NCBI GenBank assembly: GCA_965204245.1
Contig: CBDBED010000013.1
Span: 124,001 to 188,000, forward strand
Length of the DNA stretch: 64,000 nucleotides
Source: JAAXIE01 sp965204245
Lineage (GTDB): Bacteria > Chloroflexota > Dehalococcoidia > Lucifugimonadales > JAAXIE01
Direction: 5' to 3'
Shown here: piece by piece, positions 7,905 through 16,897 of the stretch
Position numbering within the stretch: the first letter of the stretch is position 1
How the letters are laid out: each line of letters opens with the position of its first letter
Position numbers and translations under genes: made by a program
The notes under the pieces: generated by a model
The model's input: the letters and a program-made list of their open reading frames with translations, nothing else
Databases searched by the model: none
What the model was told of the DNA's origin: nothing

Positions 7905-8792
7905 CTATCCCACCAAGTCTGACAGCCTCTCCAACTGTTCGATGCCCCTCACCGTGGGCAGCATCATCAGTTCGTCCATACCTGTGTCGGCGTAGTCCCT
8001 CATCGAGTCCTTGACCGCCTCCGGTGAACTGACAATCCCTTGCGCAATCAGATCCGCAACCGGCCCCAACTGTGAATAGTAGTCACGCAGGTAGTCTGCC
8101 CCCTCATCCGCTGCACCTTGCCCCAGTGCGTAGTACAACATCCCCACTAAACGAGGCCTCCCCTCTCGCCCAGCCTCCTGCCACGATTTCTTCGCGATCT
8201 CATACTGGCTGGCAACCTCCTGGGCACCTGCGGGCGCAGCCAGAAACCCGTCACCCCAGCGTCCCACCCGGCTGATAGCCCTCCGGTCCCTGCCTCCGAT
8301 TAGCACCTCCGGCCCGCCCGGACGCCCCGGAGCCGGTCCGACCGGACCCACGTCATCCGACAAAGCCTCCCCCGACCACACCTTCCTCATCACATCCAGT
8401 TGCTCCTCGAATCTCCGTCCCCGTCCCTCGTAAGGCGCTGGCGCAGCCCGGAAATCGTCCTCCCGTCTTCCGATGCCCAGCCCCAGAGTTAACCGACCTC
8501 CCGAGAAAGCGTCGATGGTCGCAGCCTCCTTCGCCAGAACCCCCGCATTCCGCAAGCTCGCCAGCACCAGCGTGCTAGTCAGCCTGACCCGCTGCGTGAC
8601 TGACGCGGCAACCGCCAGCGTGATCATAGGCTCGAAGCACGGAAACACAATCCGGTCAATCACACTCACACTGGAGAAAGGCCCTTCATCCGCCCTCCTC
8701 GCCCACTCCACAATCTCCGTCCCATCCACCCCCGGCAAAGCCGCCGGCAACCCAATCCCAACCTTCATCCCGCTGCTCGTGGTCATACGCAT
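7905..8792 (-). CDS. LLM-class flavin-dependent oxidoreductase
   Basis: 295 residues from ATG 8792, with CGGAGG four bases upstream. It is a bacterial-luciferase-like TIM barrel: KVGIGLPAALPG at the N-terminus, LTSTLVLASLRNAGVLAKEA, the family segment FSGGRLTLGLGIGRREDDF, and a C-terminal region with REGRPRLVGMLYYALG. Such enzymes use reduced F420 or FMN; which one cannot be told by eye. It is the shortest of three luciferase-like proteins in the window and stands without an operon partner. Confidence 0.87.
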   Translation of the reverse strand: MRMTTSSGMKVGIGLPAALPGVDGTEIVEWARRADEGPFSSVSVIDRIVFPCFEPMITLAVAASVTQRVRLTSTLVLASLRNAGVLAKEAATIDAFSGGRLTLGLGIGRREDDFRAAPAPYEGRGRRFEEQLDVMRKVWSGEALSDDVGPVGPAPGRPGGPEVLIGGRDRRAISRVGRWGDGFLAAPAGAQEVASQYEIAKKSWQEAGREGRPRLVGMLYYALGQGAADEGADYLRDYYSQLGPVADLIAQGIVSSPEAVKDSMRDYADTGMDELMMLPTVRGIEQLERLSDLVG

Positions 8793-8820
8793 TTATCCTC
8801 CGTATGGGTGGGTTCGCCAA

Positions 8821-11721
8821 TCATACATGCGTGCTGGCGTGTACACTTTCGATGTTCCTAGTATATGTGCATGGTGCTTCGGACCAATACTCGCTGCAGC
8901 CCCAGAAGTTGCCGTGGCTACCAGGTTTCTGGGTGAGGATTCCCATCCCGCATTGAGGGCACATAACGTGACGATCGTCGCACGCCGCATTCGTACAGGT
9001 GGCAGCCGGAGAATCCGGCACGGCCACCAAGTACCCCACACCACAACCGGAACAGAGTGGGGCGAGGTGGGTGCAGAGTGGGTGGTAGGTACATCGCAGA
9101 CTCTTGCGGCTCTGCGAGACAACGAGTGTGCCGACCACGCACCGTGGGCACTGAGGTCCCTCGTAGCCCAAATCGCCGCCTAGTTGGCGTAGGTTCCTAT
9201 GACGACTCTGTAGCTCTCTAACAAAAGGGGATGGACGCCCTGAATCTGCGACAAGATACAACCCTCTCTTAGCACGTGTCATGGCTACGTAGAAAAGACG
9301 CCGTTCTTCGGCGTGCGGGAAGTATCCATCAGAGTCGGGTGGCATTACCAGTTCCATCAGCGGATCGTCCTTCATTTGTGAAGGAAAGCCCCGTCTCTTG
9401 TCCGCAAGGTCTAGGACGATTACGTAGTCCGCCTCTCGACCTTTCGCGGCGTGTACTGTACTGAAGTCATCGTTGCTTAGCTTGGCTTGCTGTAAATTGA
9501 GATGGCTGTCGCGATAGCGACCAAGCACGAGCAACGACGGTAAAGAGTCTTGGGAAATAGCTGATCGAATATCGATGTCCTTCAATGCCACAAGCAAGCC
9601 GCTCAATTGATCAGCTGTCCTTGTACGGTTGACGCTGGGCTGTTCGCGGTTTACTACAATAGTGATGGCTTCGTCCACAGTACGGTCCGAAGGCTGCATC
9701 ATGCGTTGAGTCTGTACAAGGTTCTGTCGTATGAAATCACTCGAAGGCTTGAGAATTCCGTTGCCGAAGCGAAACGTCTGGCTCAGAATACACTCTCGTA
9801 CATGACCGAGGTGCTCACCACAATTGCGGATCAAGCTAATGTCACTTCCGGCAAAGCGATAAATGGATTGCCAATCATCTCCGACAAGAAAATACGCTGT
9901 GTCGTCTCGTCTGAGAGCCTTGAGCAATTCCATGCGCCCCGCGGAGATGTCTTGGAATTCGTCACCGAGTACGTAACGATATTGCTTTGGGCATGTTCCA
10001 TCATGAAGCAGGTCCGTCGCCTGATTTATCAGGTCGTGAAAGTCCAGCTCTCCTGCCAGCGCAGCTTCGTATTGGCTCTGAACAAGTTCAAAAATACTCA
10101 AGAAGCTGTGGCTGCGAGTTGGATCTCGTGAGGCATCGGCGCGTCTCCTCAATTGATCCGGTGACATCCGGCCTGTCTTGACGTGACTCAGGAAGCTGGC
10201 CAACAGCTCTACAAGCCACGATACCAACCGCTCAAGCCAAACCCGGAAGCGTTGGAGCAAGTCACGTACCGGTACCCTCGCCAGCCTGACCCCCGCTGTC
10301 TCAAGTTGTTTCCTGAGCTCTTGGCGCAGGATTCCCTTCTGCCGCTGCCAACTGTACGTTTCGATAAGCCGAGTTCCGTATGTCTTGTGTATCTGTCGCT
10401 TCCGTGACACTCCCTCGGCGTATCTGTGCCATTCTTTCGGTGGAAGTCCGCTTTCGTCGAGCGCAAAATGTTCAATGTAAATGTCGTAGGTGGGCAGGTA
10501 GAAGTCCGGCTTATACTGGCTATGTGTCTTGGTTGCAGTGTGCACCCGGTAAGGTCGTTCGTACTGAAATTCAATGCCATGGAGCGTTAAGAAGTTCGCG
10601 ATTTCGAGCTCCTCGAAACTCTTTACTAGCTCGCCGCTTAGCGTCCGTAGCTCCGACTTCCGGACATACTCGTAATACTCGCCAACTGTTTTGAAATCGA
10701 AAGCCGACTGGTAAGTTGTCTCATTATAGGCCACGAAGTCCACAATTTCGGAAGAGTGATTGGATGAGCTAGCAAAAAGGTTATTGAGAGTCTTGTGGAC
10801 GAGTTGCTGGAGTTGCCTGGTGTCTTGTGCCAGTTTCGAAATAGTCGGTTTCCTATGGGCATGGCCGATAACATTAAGCCCGAAGGCGTGGAACGTGCGT
10901 ACGTGCGTCTCTGCGAGGTCAAACGGTAGGCGCTCACGTATCTCCTTAGCCGCTTTGGTGTTGAAAGCCAACACTAATATCTCTGACGGGTCCACACCTT
11001 GGTTGCGAACAAGATGCGCTATCTTGCTAGTGATGACGGCAGTCTTCCCGGTGCCCGCGCCCGCGAGTACCAGTGTTACGTCCTCGTCTGTAGCTACGGC
11101 TGTAGCTTGCTCATTAGTAAGGCTGCCAGGCCTGCCTAAGGATGCTGTCGATTGAACCGAGGGTATAGTCTTCTGTATGAACAACTCGTTGGCTTGGTGA
11201 CGTGCAGCCTCGAATCCTTTCGTAGGAGCCAAAGGTTCAATCCGGCGAAGGGCTTCTCTGGCTTCCTTGCTCAGGTGCTCACTTACAAGCCCTCGGCAAG
11301 CCGCCACTGTGGATACAAGCGACTCGTGTATACTTCGCGAGTCGGAATGGCGTACGTAATGAGTGCCATCCAAGAGCCGGCGCAATTTCTCATCCAGCAG
11401 CTTGAGACTCAGCTCCAGTTCGTTGGCCCTGCTGACGGACTCTTCTTCGGTAGAGTTGCGGATGAGCATTGCATCACGCCCGCTGAGACCTCCAACACAA
11501 TATTCAGTGCCGTCCAGTAGTGAGAACGTCAGCTTGTTCCAAAGCCATTGCGGGCGGATTGTAATCGCTGCAATAGTCGGAAGCGATATAGACGCAAGCG
11601 GTCCGCCATTTTCCCTGTAAAGCCTCACCTCTTGCCCGTTGGCTGTAAGGCGGGTCGTTCCTCGGTTGAAGAGGCGATAAAACCAAGAGCTTTCGATTTC
11701 TATAGGCGGGACTGTCTTCAT
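8821..11721 (-). CDS. DNA helicase IV-like UvrD/Rep-family helicase with C-terminal zinc ribbons
   Basis: 966 residues. An N-terminal helicase-IV-type domain (SSWFYRLFNRG, LWNKLTFSLLDG) precedes Walker A LAGAGTGKTAVITSK near residue 220. Around residues 370-460 there is an insert with YKPDFYLPTYDIYIEHF that resembles a PD-(D/E)xK nuclease fold. Later helicase motifs are DEFQDISAGRMELL, GDDWQSIYRFAG, FSTVHAAKGREADYVIVLD and RRLFYVAMTRAKRGLYLV. The last 110 residues hold several Cys pairs (CPRCVVGTLV, CSGCGVGYLV, CPQCGMGILT) like topoisomerase zinc ribbons. The likely role is ATP-driven 3'-5' DNA unwinding in repair. E. coli HelD is about 680 residues, so this is an extended version. Confidence 0.88.
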   Translation of the reverse strand: MKTVPPIEIESSWFYRLFNRGTTRLTANGQEVRLYRENGGPLASISLPTIAAITIRPQWLWNKLTFSLLDGTEYCVGGLSGRDAMLIRNSTEEESVSRANELELSLKLLDEKLRRLLDGTHYVRHSDSRSIHESLVSTVAACRGLVSEHLSKEAREALRRIEPLAPTKGFEAARHQANELFIQKTIPSVQSTASLGRPGSLTNEQATAVATDEDVTLVLAGAGTGKTAVITSKIAHLVRNQGVDPSEILVLAFNTKAAKEIRERLPFDLAETHVRTFHAFGLNVIGHAHRKPTISKLAQDTRQLQQLVHKTLNNLFASSSNHSSEIVDFVAYNETTYQSAFDFKTVGEYYEYVRKSELRTLSGELVKSFEELEIANFLTLHGIEFQYERPYRVHTATKTHSQYKPDFYLPTYDIYIEHFALDESGLPPKEWHRYAEGVSRKRQIHKTYGTRLIETYSWQRQKGILRQELRKQLETAGVRLARVPVRDLLQRFRVWLERLVSWLVELLASFLSHVKTGRMSPDQLRRRADASRDPTRSHSFLSIFELVQSQYEAALAGELDFHDLINQATDLLHDGTCPKQYRYVLGDEFQDISAGRMELLKALRRDDTAYFLVGDDWQSIYRFAGSDISLIRNCGEHLGHVRECILSQTFRFGNGILKPSSDFIRQNLVQTQRMMQPSDRTVDEAITIVVNREQPSVNRTRTADQLSGLLVALKDIDIRSAISQDSLPSLLVLGRYRDSHLNLQQAKLSNDDFSTVHAAKGREADYVIVLDLADKRRGFPSQMKDDPLMELVMPPDSDGYFPHAEERRLFYVAMTRAKRGLYLVADSGRPSPFVRELQSRHRNLRQLGGDLGYEGPQCPRCVVGTLVVSQSRKSLRCTYHPLCTHLAPLCSGCGVGYLVAVPDSPAATCTNAACDDRHVMCPQCGMGILTQKPGSHGNFWGCSEYWSEAPCTYTRNIESVHASTHV

Positions 11722-11767
11722 GTTGTCAAAGCGGCGATTAGAGTTCCAAGATCAAATATGCTGGCCC

Positions 11768-13102
11768 CTACCGCGCCCCATCAAACGTCTCATCCTTCGC
11801 CAGCCCCCGCAAAAACCGCAGGTACTCATCCTTGCTCATCGCCCGCTTGTGGCTCGAAATGATCCGCCCCGCCTCCTCCGCGCCGTTCGACAGTAAATCC
11901 ACCACCGTCCCCGCCAGCGCCTTGGCTGCCGTAAGCACCCCAAGCTGGTAGTCCTCCACCAGAAAGTCCGCCCCATGCGCCACGCCACTGCACCCGCCCG
12001 CATACGGCTGAATCAACGGCATCAAATGACTGATATCCCCCATGTCCGTCGACGTTCCCCTGTGAGGCACATGCCCCACATTCTCCGCGCCGACCAGTCC
12101 GTTCGCGTTCTCCTCAAACACCCTCGACAGGTTGTCGTCCTGTCTCAGTGGCAGGTACCCAGGAATCGTTTGTATCTTCACCCTGCCCCCCACCGCCATC
12201 GCCCCCGCCTTCAGCGCCCGGTCCACCTTGACGTTCGCATCCGTGATCGCGTCCAGCGTCTTCCCCCTCACGAAGGTCTCCATCCGCACATCCGCCGGCA
12301 CCGCGCTCACCGCCTCCCCTCCCTTGGTGATGATGGGGTGAACCCGCACCGTATCATCATCCCTGAACGTCTCCCGGTTCGCATTGATAGCCGCCATCGC
12401 CAGCGACGCGGCATTCAGCGCATTGATACCCAGATGAGGCGCACCGCCTGCATGGGCCCCGCGCCCCAGAAACTGTATCCTCTTCGCCACCAACCCATTA
12501 TTAGTCCCGCCCATCCCCAGCATCTTGTCCGGCGCATTGGCCGAACTGTGCACCAGCAGCGTCACATCCACATCATCAAACTCCCCCAACCGCACCAGCT
12601 CCGGCTTGCCACCCAAGAACTCAATTTTCCCCTGCTGCCGCATCTCATCGCGCCACTCAATCTCAATGAACTCCTCCGCAGGCACCGCCATGAAAGTCAC
12701 CCGTCCACCCAACTCCGGCATCACACCCGAGCGCTTCAGCGCCGTCGCCACCCCCAGCATCATCCCGATCTGCGCATGGTGCCCGCACGCATGCGCCGCC
12801 CCGGTATCCCCATCCGCATGGGGATGCTCATTCACCAGCAGCGAGTCCAACTCCCCCAGCACCGCAATGGCCGGCCCGTCGCCCCCTCCCGCCAGCGAAC
12901 CCTTTACCCCAGTCAGCGCAAGCCCTTCACGACACTCGATATCCAGACTCCGCAGCCTCTCCGCCACCAGCTTCCCCGTCCGCACCTCGCGGTATCCAGC
13001 CTCTGGGTGCGCCAGTATCTCCTTGGCCACCCCCACAATCTCATCGCCCCGGGCGTCGATCTCCGCGAATACCCGGTCCTTGATTTCCTGCGTCGACGCC
13101 AT
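11768..13102 (-). CDS. M20-family metallopeptidase / amidohydrolase (AbgB-like)
   Basis: 444 residues. The family's metal and catalytic segments are seen: GELDSLLVNEHPHADGDTG near residue 80, HACGHHAQIGMMLG near residue 105, and PAEEFIEIEW near residue 140. A dimerisation domain follows (VAKRIQFLGRGAHAGGAPHL), then a C-terminal HGADFLVEDYQLG. The best relatives are aminobenzoyl-glutamate or indole-acetyl amino-acid hydrolases, which cleave N-acyl amino acids in the cytosol. The exact substrate is unknown. It stands alone, divergent from the VOC gene at 13.3 kb. Confidence 0.88.
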   Translation of the reverse strand: MASTQEIKDRVFAEIDARGDEIVGVAKEILAHPEAGYREVRTGKLVAERLRSLDIECREGLALTGVKGSLAGGGDGPAIAVLGELDSLLVNEHPHADGDTGAAHACGHHAQIGMMLGVATALKRSGVMPELGGRVTFMAVPAEEFIEIEWRDEMRQQGKIEFLGGKPELVRLGEFDDVDVTLLVHSSANAPDKMLGMGGTNNGLVAKRIQFLGRGAHAGGAPHLGINALNAASLAMAAINANRETFRDDDTVRVHPIITKGGEAVSAVPADVRMETFVRGKTLDAITDANVKVDRALKAGAMAVGGRVKIQTIPGYLPLRQDDNLSRVFEENANGLVGAENVGHVPHRGTSTDMGDISHLMPLIQPYAGGCSGVAHGADFLVEDYQLGVLTAAKALAGTVVDLLSNGAEEAGRIISSHKRAMSKDEYLRFLRGLAKDETFDGAR

Positions 13103-13285
13103 GGGTCCCTCCTTTGGTGGTGCTCGTTGTGTGTCGTTACTGCGAAGAATCTTGTGGGCAGCGCAATTCTGTCACAGGGCTTCCACATGGGCAACCTGCA
13201 TCCGAGGCCTTAGCGATACCATCTGTCTCGACCCTCCACGCGCCCCATGTTACGATTCCCCTCACACTACCGCCCAAGGAGCACC

Positions 13286-13678
13286 ATGCCTGACTTCGTA
13301 TACGACCACATCCACCTCCGCAGCCCCGACCCTGAGGCAACGGGTAAGTGGTACGAGAACATGTTCGGCGCCACCATCATCCGCACCCCCCGCGACGGTG
13401 GCCCCGCCCGCATTGACCTCAACCTCGATGGTCTCATGGTCTTCATCGCCGGTCCCCCAGACGAGGGAACCATCCCCGACGGCATCCACGAGCCCCACTA
13501 CGGCCTCGACCACTTCGGCCTACGCGTGGAAGACCTCGAACAGACCGTCGCCACCATGAAATCCAAGGGCGCCAAGTTTTTCGTCGAGCCCGTCCAGTTC
13601 CGCCCCGGCGTCAAGCTCGCCTTCGTCTGGGCCCCCGACGACGTGCGCATCGAACTCCTCGAACGCCGCATGCCCTAG
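13286..13678 (+). CDS. VOC-family (glyoxalase-like) protein
   Basis: 130 residues from ATG 13286. Two beta-alpha-beta-beta-beta halves are seen, with candidate metal ligands His in YDHIHLRSPDPEATGKWYE, His in GLDHFGLRVEDLEQT and Glu in VRIELLERRMP. Such proteins range from lactoylglutathione lyases to extradiol dioxygenases and epimerases, and the substrate cannot be assigned. A short palindromic repeat and an amidohydrolase gene follow, in the same direction. Confidence 0.8.
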   Translation: MPDFVYDHIHLRSPDPEATGKWYENMFGATIIRTPRDGGPARIDLNLDGLMVFIAGPPDEGTIPDGIHEPHYGLDHFGLRVEDLEQTVATMKSKGAKFFVEPVQFRPGVKLAFVWAPDDVRIELLERRMP

Positions 13679-13748
13679 ACCGTTCTCATAGCCTCAGACG
13701 GCGTCCCTCTCCTCCCGCTGATAACGGTCAGCCATAGTGGAAGCGACC

Positions 13749-13768
13749 CCTTCCCCCTAGGGGGAAGG
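13749..13768. repeat. 20 bp perfect palindrome (REP-like element)
   Basis: CCTTCCCCCTAGGGGGAAGG is its own reverse complement and is followed by GTTGGGATGGG. It sits between two co-oriented genes, 66 bp before an amidohydrolase start. The form matches short dispersed palindromic elements found in many bacterial genomes. Confidence 0.6.
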
Positions 13769-13833
13769 TTGGGATGGGATGGGGATGGCGCTCCTGCCTC
13801 CCTGCAATATCCAATCACGACAGGACGGACACC

Positions 13834-14829
13834 ATGCGAGTCATCGACATCCACGCCCACCTCACGCCCCAGTGCTTCTGGAAAGCCACCGAGAACGGCG
13901 GCAACTGGCACGGCATCACCCGCGAAATCAACTCCCGCGGGCATCACATGGCCGTCGTCGGTGGCCAACCCGGCGGCCTGCCTCCCCGCTCCCGCTGGGA
14001 CCCCGAGGAGCGCATCGTCGAGATGGACTCCCTGGGCGTCGACGTCCATGTCGTCTCCCCCTACTCCGGCTTCTACAACTACCACCTCGACTCCTCCGTC
14101 GCCCAAGCCACCTGCCACGACTACAACGACGAGATCAGCGACATGGCCCGCACCTGGCCTGACCGCTTTGCCGGCCTCGGTTCCCTCCCCATGCAGGACA
14201 TACCCGCTACCATCCGTGAACTCGAACGCTGCATGGGCCCCCTCGGCCTCAAGGGTGCCATGATCAACGACCACGTCAACGGACGCACCCTCGACGAGCC
14301 TGAATTTCTCCCCTTCTGGAAAGCTGCCGAGGAGACCGGCGCCCTCATCTTCTTCCACCAAGGCGGAGGCACCACTGTCAGCCAGCGCGCTGACCGCTAT
14401 CACCTCCCCAACACCATCGGCAACCTCGCCGACCGTGCCGTCACCTTTGCCACCCTGGTATTCGGCGGCGTCATGGACGCCTGCCCCGACCTCAAGATTT
14501 GCCTAGCCCACGGCGGCGGCTACACCTGCTACGGCATCGGTCGCATGGACCGCGGCTGGCAGGTCCGCCCCGAAGCCCGCACCCACCTCTCCCGTCCTCC
14601 CAGCGCCTACCTCAACCGCTTCTACTACGACTGCATCGTCTACACCGAGTCCGCCCTCCGCTTCCTCATCGACAGCGTCGGCATCGAACGCGTAATCTTC
14701 GGCACCGACTGGCCCTACGACATGGTCTTCGACTGGCCCGTCTCCTGGGTCCTCAGCCTAGAGTCCATCACGCAAGAAGAAAAAGAACTCATCCTCTACA
14801 AAAACCTGGAACGCCTGCTAGGGATATAG
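13834..14829 (+). CDS. ACMSD-type amidohydrolase (metal-dependent decarboxylase/hydrolase), copy 1
   Basis: 331 residues from ATG 13834, which starts directly at the first strand MRVIDIHAHLTPQ. Family marks are the HxH metal motif in DIHAHL, the central YNYHLDSSVAQATCHDYND, LAHGGGYTCYGIGRMDRGW and the terminal GTDWPYDM with its Asp. The amidohydrolase-2 family includes aminocarboxymuconate-semialdehyde decarboxylase and gamma-resorcylate decarboxylase, so an aromatic-acid decarboxylase or ring hydrolase is likely. A close paralogue of the same length lies at 19639-20634. Codon third positions are strongly C-rich, like its neighbours. Confidence 0.88.
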   Translation: MRVIDIHAHLTPQCFWKATENGGNWHGITREINSRGHHMAVVGGQPGGLPPRSRWDPEERIVEMDSLGVDVHVVSPYSGFYNYHLDSSVAQATCHDYNDEISDMARTWPDRFAGLGSLPMQDIPATIRELERCMGPLGLKGAMINDHVNGRTLDEPEFLPFWKAAEETGALIFFHQGGGTTVSQRADRYHLPNTIGNLADRAVTFATLVFGGVMDACPDLKICLAHGGGYTCYGIGRMDRGWQVRPEARTHLSRPPSAYLNRFYYDCIVYTESALRFLIDSVGIERVIFGTDWPYDMVFDWPVSWVLSLESITQEEKELILYKNLERLLGI

Positions 14830-14866
14830 AATCCAAGTCGCCGAGTGAAAGGCAACAACGATTGCA

Positions 14867-15121
14867 ATGATGTCTGAGATCATCTTTGAAGTCAGCGAAG
14901 ACGAAATCGAGGGCGGGTATTCAGCCTCCTATCGGTGGGAGTCTGATAGTGGACACCACAGCGACGAGTCGCTTACCATACTTGGTAGCGTTGCTTCTGG
15001 AAAGGGAGACGCATGGCTACTGCTGAACCGCAACTGGAGCGAGACATCGGGCGGTTGGAGGGCCAGATGGAAGGAGTTCTTGCCGCGCTGCAAGACATCC
15101 GCCAAGACCTCCGTTCCCTGA
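14867..15121 (+). pseudogene. Remnant of a HicB-like / DUF1902-type small protein
   Basis: The reading frame starts MSEIIFEVSEDEIEGGYSAS, which resembles the first strands of HicB-like small proteins that usually continue with a GDTLEELR-type helix. After about 22 residues the sequence turns into an unlike, probably non-coding stretch and then overlaps the better supported gene at 15013. I read it as a decayed fragment. No HicA-like gene is adjacent. Confidence 0.3.
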
Positions 15122-15204
15122 AGCAGGTCGTGTTCCTTGGATTCATAGGCTTGTCGGCGGCCATAATCGGCGGCTTTGTAGGTTTAGCCGTTGCTGTTTT
15201 GTAG
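15013..15204 (+). CDS. Small coiled-coil membrane protein
   Basis: 63 residues from ATG 15013, with GGAAAGGGAG as a clear ribosome site. Residues 8-40 form a heptad-like helix (LERDIGRLEGQMEGVLAALQ), and residues 42-63 are one hydrophobic span (FIGLSAAIIGGFVGLAVAVL) that ends at the stop. The layout recalls XhlA-like small membrane proteins. Function unknown; the cytoplasmic helix could mediate oligomerisation. Confidence 0.58.
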   Translation: MATAEPQLERDIGRLEGQMEGVLAALQDIRQDLRSLKQVVFLGFIGLSAAIIGGFVGLAVAVL

Positions 15205-15271
15205 GCCATTCCCTCCACGCTAGATAGCGGTTGATTCCCCCGCCAACTGATTTCGTTGCAGCAGCCCGAAA

Positions 15272-16897
15272 ATGACTGTACGCCTCATGAGTCGCTTGCC
15301 CGTGCTTCGGCGATTCAATCGCAAACGCCTCCTACTAATCCTCCTCGCCCTTCTCTTCCTCCTAGCAGCCATCAACTTCGGCGTAGCCTGGCACTACTCC
15401 AGCGTCCTCAACGACCTAGCCTTACAGGTTCGAGAATCCCAAATCGATTACGACCTCACGGCCACCGCCACCGATGACCATCTCGTCAAACTCGAAAACG
15501 GTCCCGACGACAGCGACTGGCGTTCACCCGGCAAATGGGGCCTACGCTGGCTTGGTCCCGACGGAACGACTGGCAACGGAATGCTCGGAGACATCATCGA
15601 GCACGGCGACAACTTCGTTATTCGCCGCTTCACCCTTGCCGACGGAGACCCGCCCCACTCCACCCCAGCCTCCGTCTCCGGAAACATCTACCCCAACGAC
15701 CCCTATCTGGCCTTCGGCATCCAATACCAAACAGTCCAATACCAAGCACCCCTCGGAATGCAGGACGCCTGGCAGTTCGCCCAACATCCTGAAGTCAACG
15801 CTGACACCTGGGCCATCTTCGTCCATGGTCTCCGTAGCAACCCCGCCGCCGGCCTCCCCATCCTCCCCGTCCTCAATGAACTCAACATACCGGCCCTCTT
15901 CATCACCTACCGCAACGACAAGAACCAGCCCCAAGACCCCAGTGGCGTCTACCAATATGGCCTCACCGAGTGGCAAGACCTCCACGCCGCCGTCGAATAC
16001 GCCCTCTCTCAGCCCGGCGCCAAGGACATCGTACTCATCGGCCAGAGCATGGGAGGCGGAATAGTGGCCAAGTTCCTCTACGAGTCCCCCTTGGCCTCCT
16101 CCGTAACCGGCGTCGTCTTGGACTCCCCCATGATGCACTTCGAGGAAACCGTCCGTCTCGGCGCCCGCCAGCGCAATCTCCCATTCTTCATAACCGACAC
16201 CGCCAAGTGGCTCTTCACCCTCCGTTTCGGCCTCGACTGGGACTCCATGGACTACCTCAAGGACGCCCACCTCCTCAACGTCCCCATCCTCCTCATCCAC
16301 GGCGAAGACGACGCCAGCGTCCCCATCCGCACCAGCAACACCCTAGCCCAACTCCGCCCCGACCTCATCACCTACGCCACCTACCCCAACACCACCCACG
16401 CCAACACCTGGAACACCAACTCCACCCGCCACAACCAAGACCTCAGGGACTTCCTCCTTCGCGTCGCGCAGCCTCTCCGTCATTCCCGCGAAGGCGGGAA
16501 CCCACGGCCCGGACCGAGTGGGCAAGGCGTGGGGCCCCGAAACCTACCCACCTCCCCGTCATTCCCACGGAGGCGGGAATCCACGGCCCGGACCGAGCGG
16601 GCAAGGGGTGGAGCCCCGAAACCCAACCACCTCCCCGTCATTCCCGCGGAGGCGGGAATCCACGGCCCTGACCGAGTGGGCCAGGGGTGGAGCCCCCGAA
16701 ACCAACCCCCCGCCCCGTCATTCCCGCGGAGGCGGGAATCCACGGCCCTGACCGAGTGGGCCAGGGGTGGAGCCCCCGAAACCAACCCCCCGCCCCGTCA
16801 TTCCCGCGGAGGCGGGAATCCACGGCCCGGACCGAGTGGGCAAGGGGTGGAGCCCCCGAAACCCAACCCCCGCCCCGTCACTCCCGCGAAGGCGTGA
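15272..16897 (+). CDS. Membrane-anchored alpha/beta hydrolase with repeat-encoded C-terminal tail
   Basis: 541 codons, but only about the first 400 are an ordinary protein. An N-terminal anchor (RKRLLLILLALLFLLAAINF) is followed by an alpha/beta hydrolase: AIFVHGLRSNPAAG, nucleophile elbow IGQSMGGGIVAKF near residue 255, acid in LLIHGEDDASVP, and His in PNTTHANTW. The family acts as extracytoplasmic esterases or peptidases. After DLRDFLLRVAQPL the frame enters the 80 bp repeat array with no stop, adding about 140 residues of repeat-coded peptide until a variant repeat supplies TGA at 16897. The native stop was probably lost when the array arose. Confidence 0.8.
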   Translation: MTVRLMSRLPVLRRFNRKRLLLILLALLFLLAAINFGVAWHYSSVLNDLALQVRESQIDYDLTATATDDHLVKLENGPDDSDWRSPGKWGLRWLGPDGTTGNGMLGDIIEHGDNFVIRRFTLADGDPPHSTPASVSGNIYPNDPYLAFGIQYQTVQYQAPLGMQDAWQFAQHPEVNADTWAIFVHGLRSNPAAGLPILPVLNELNIPALFITYRNDKNQPQDPSGVYQYGLTEWQDLHAAVEYALSQPGAKDIVLIGQSMGGGIVAKFLYESPLASSVTGVVLDSPMMHFEETVRLGARQRNLPFFITDTAKWLFTLRFGLDWDSMDYLKDAHLLNVPILLIHGEDDASVPIRTSNTLAQLRPDLITYATYPNTTHANTWNTNSTRHNQDLRDFLLRVAQPLRHSREGGNPRPGPSGQGVGPRNLPTSPSFPRRRESTARTERARGGAPKPNHLPVIPAEAGIHGPDRVGQGWSPRNQPPAPSFPRRRESTALTEWARGGAPETNPPPRHSRGGGNPRPGPSGQGVEPPKPNPRPVTPAKA

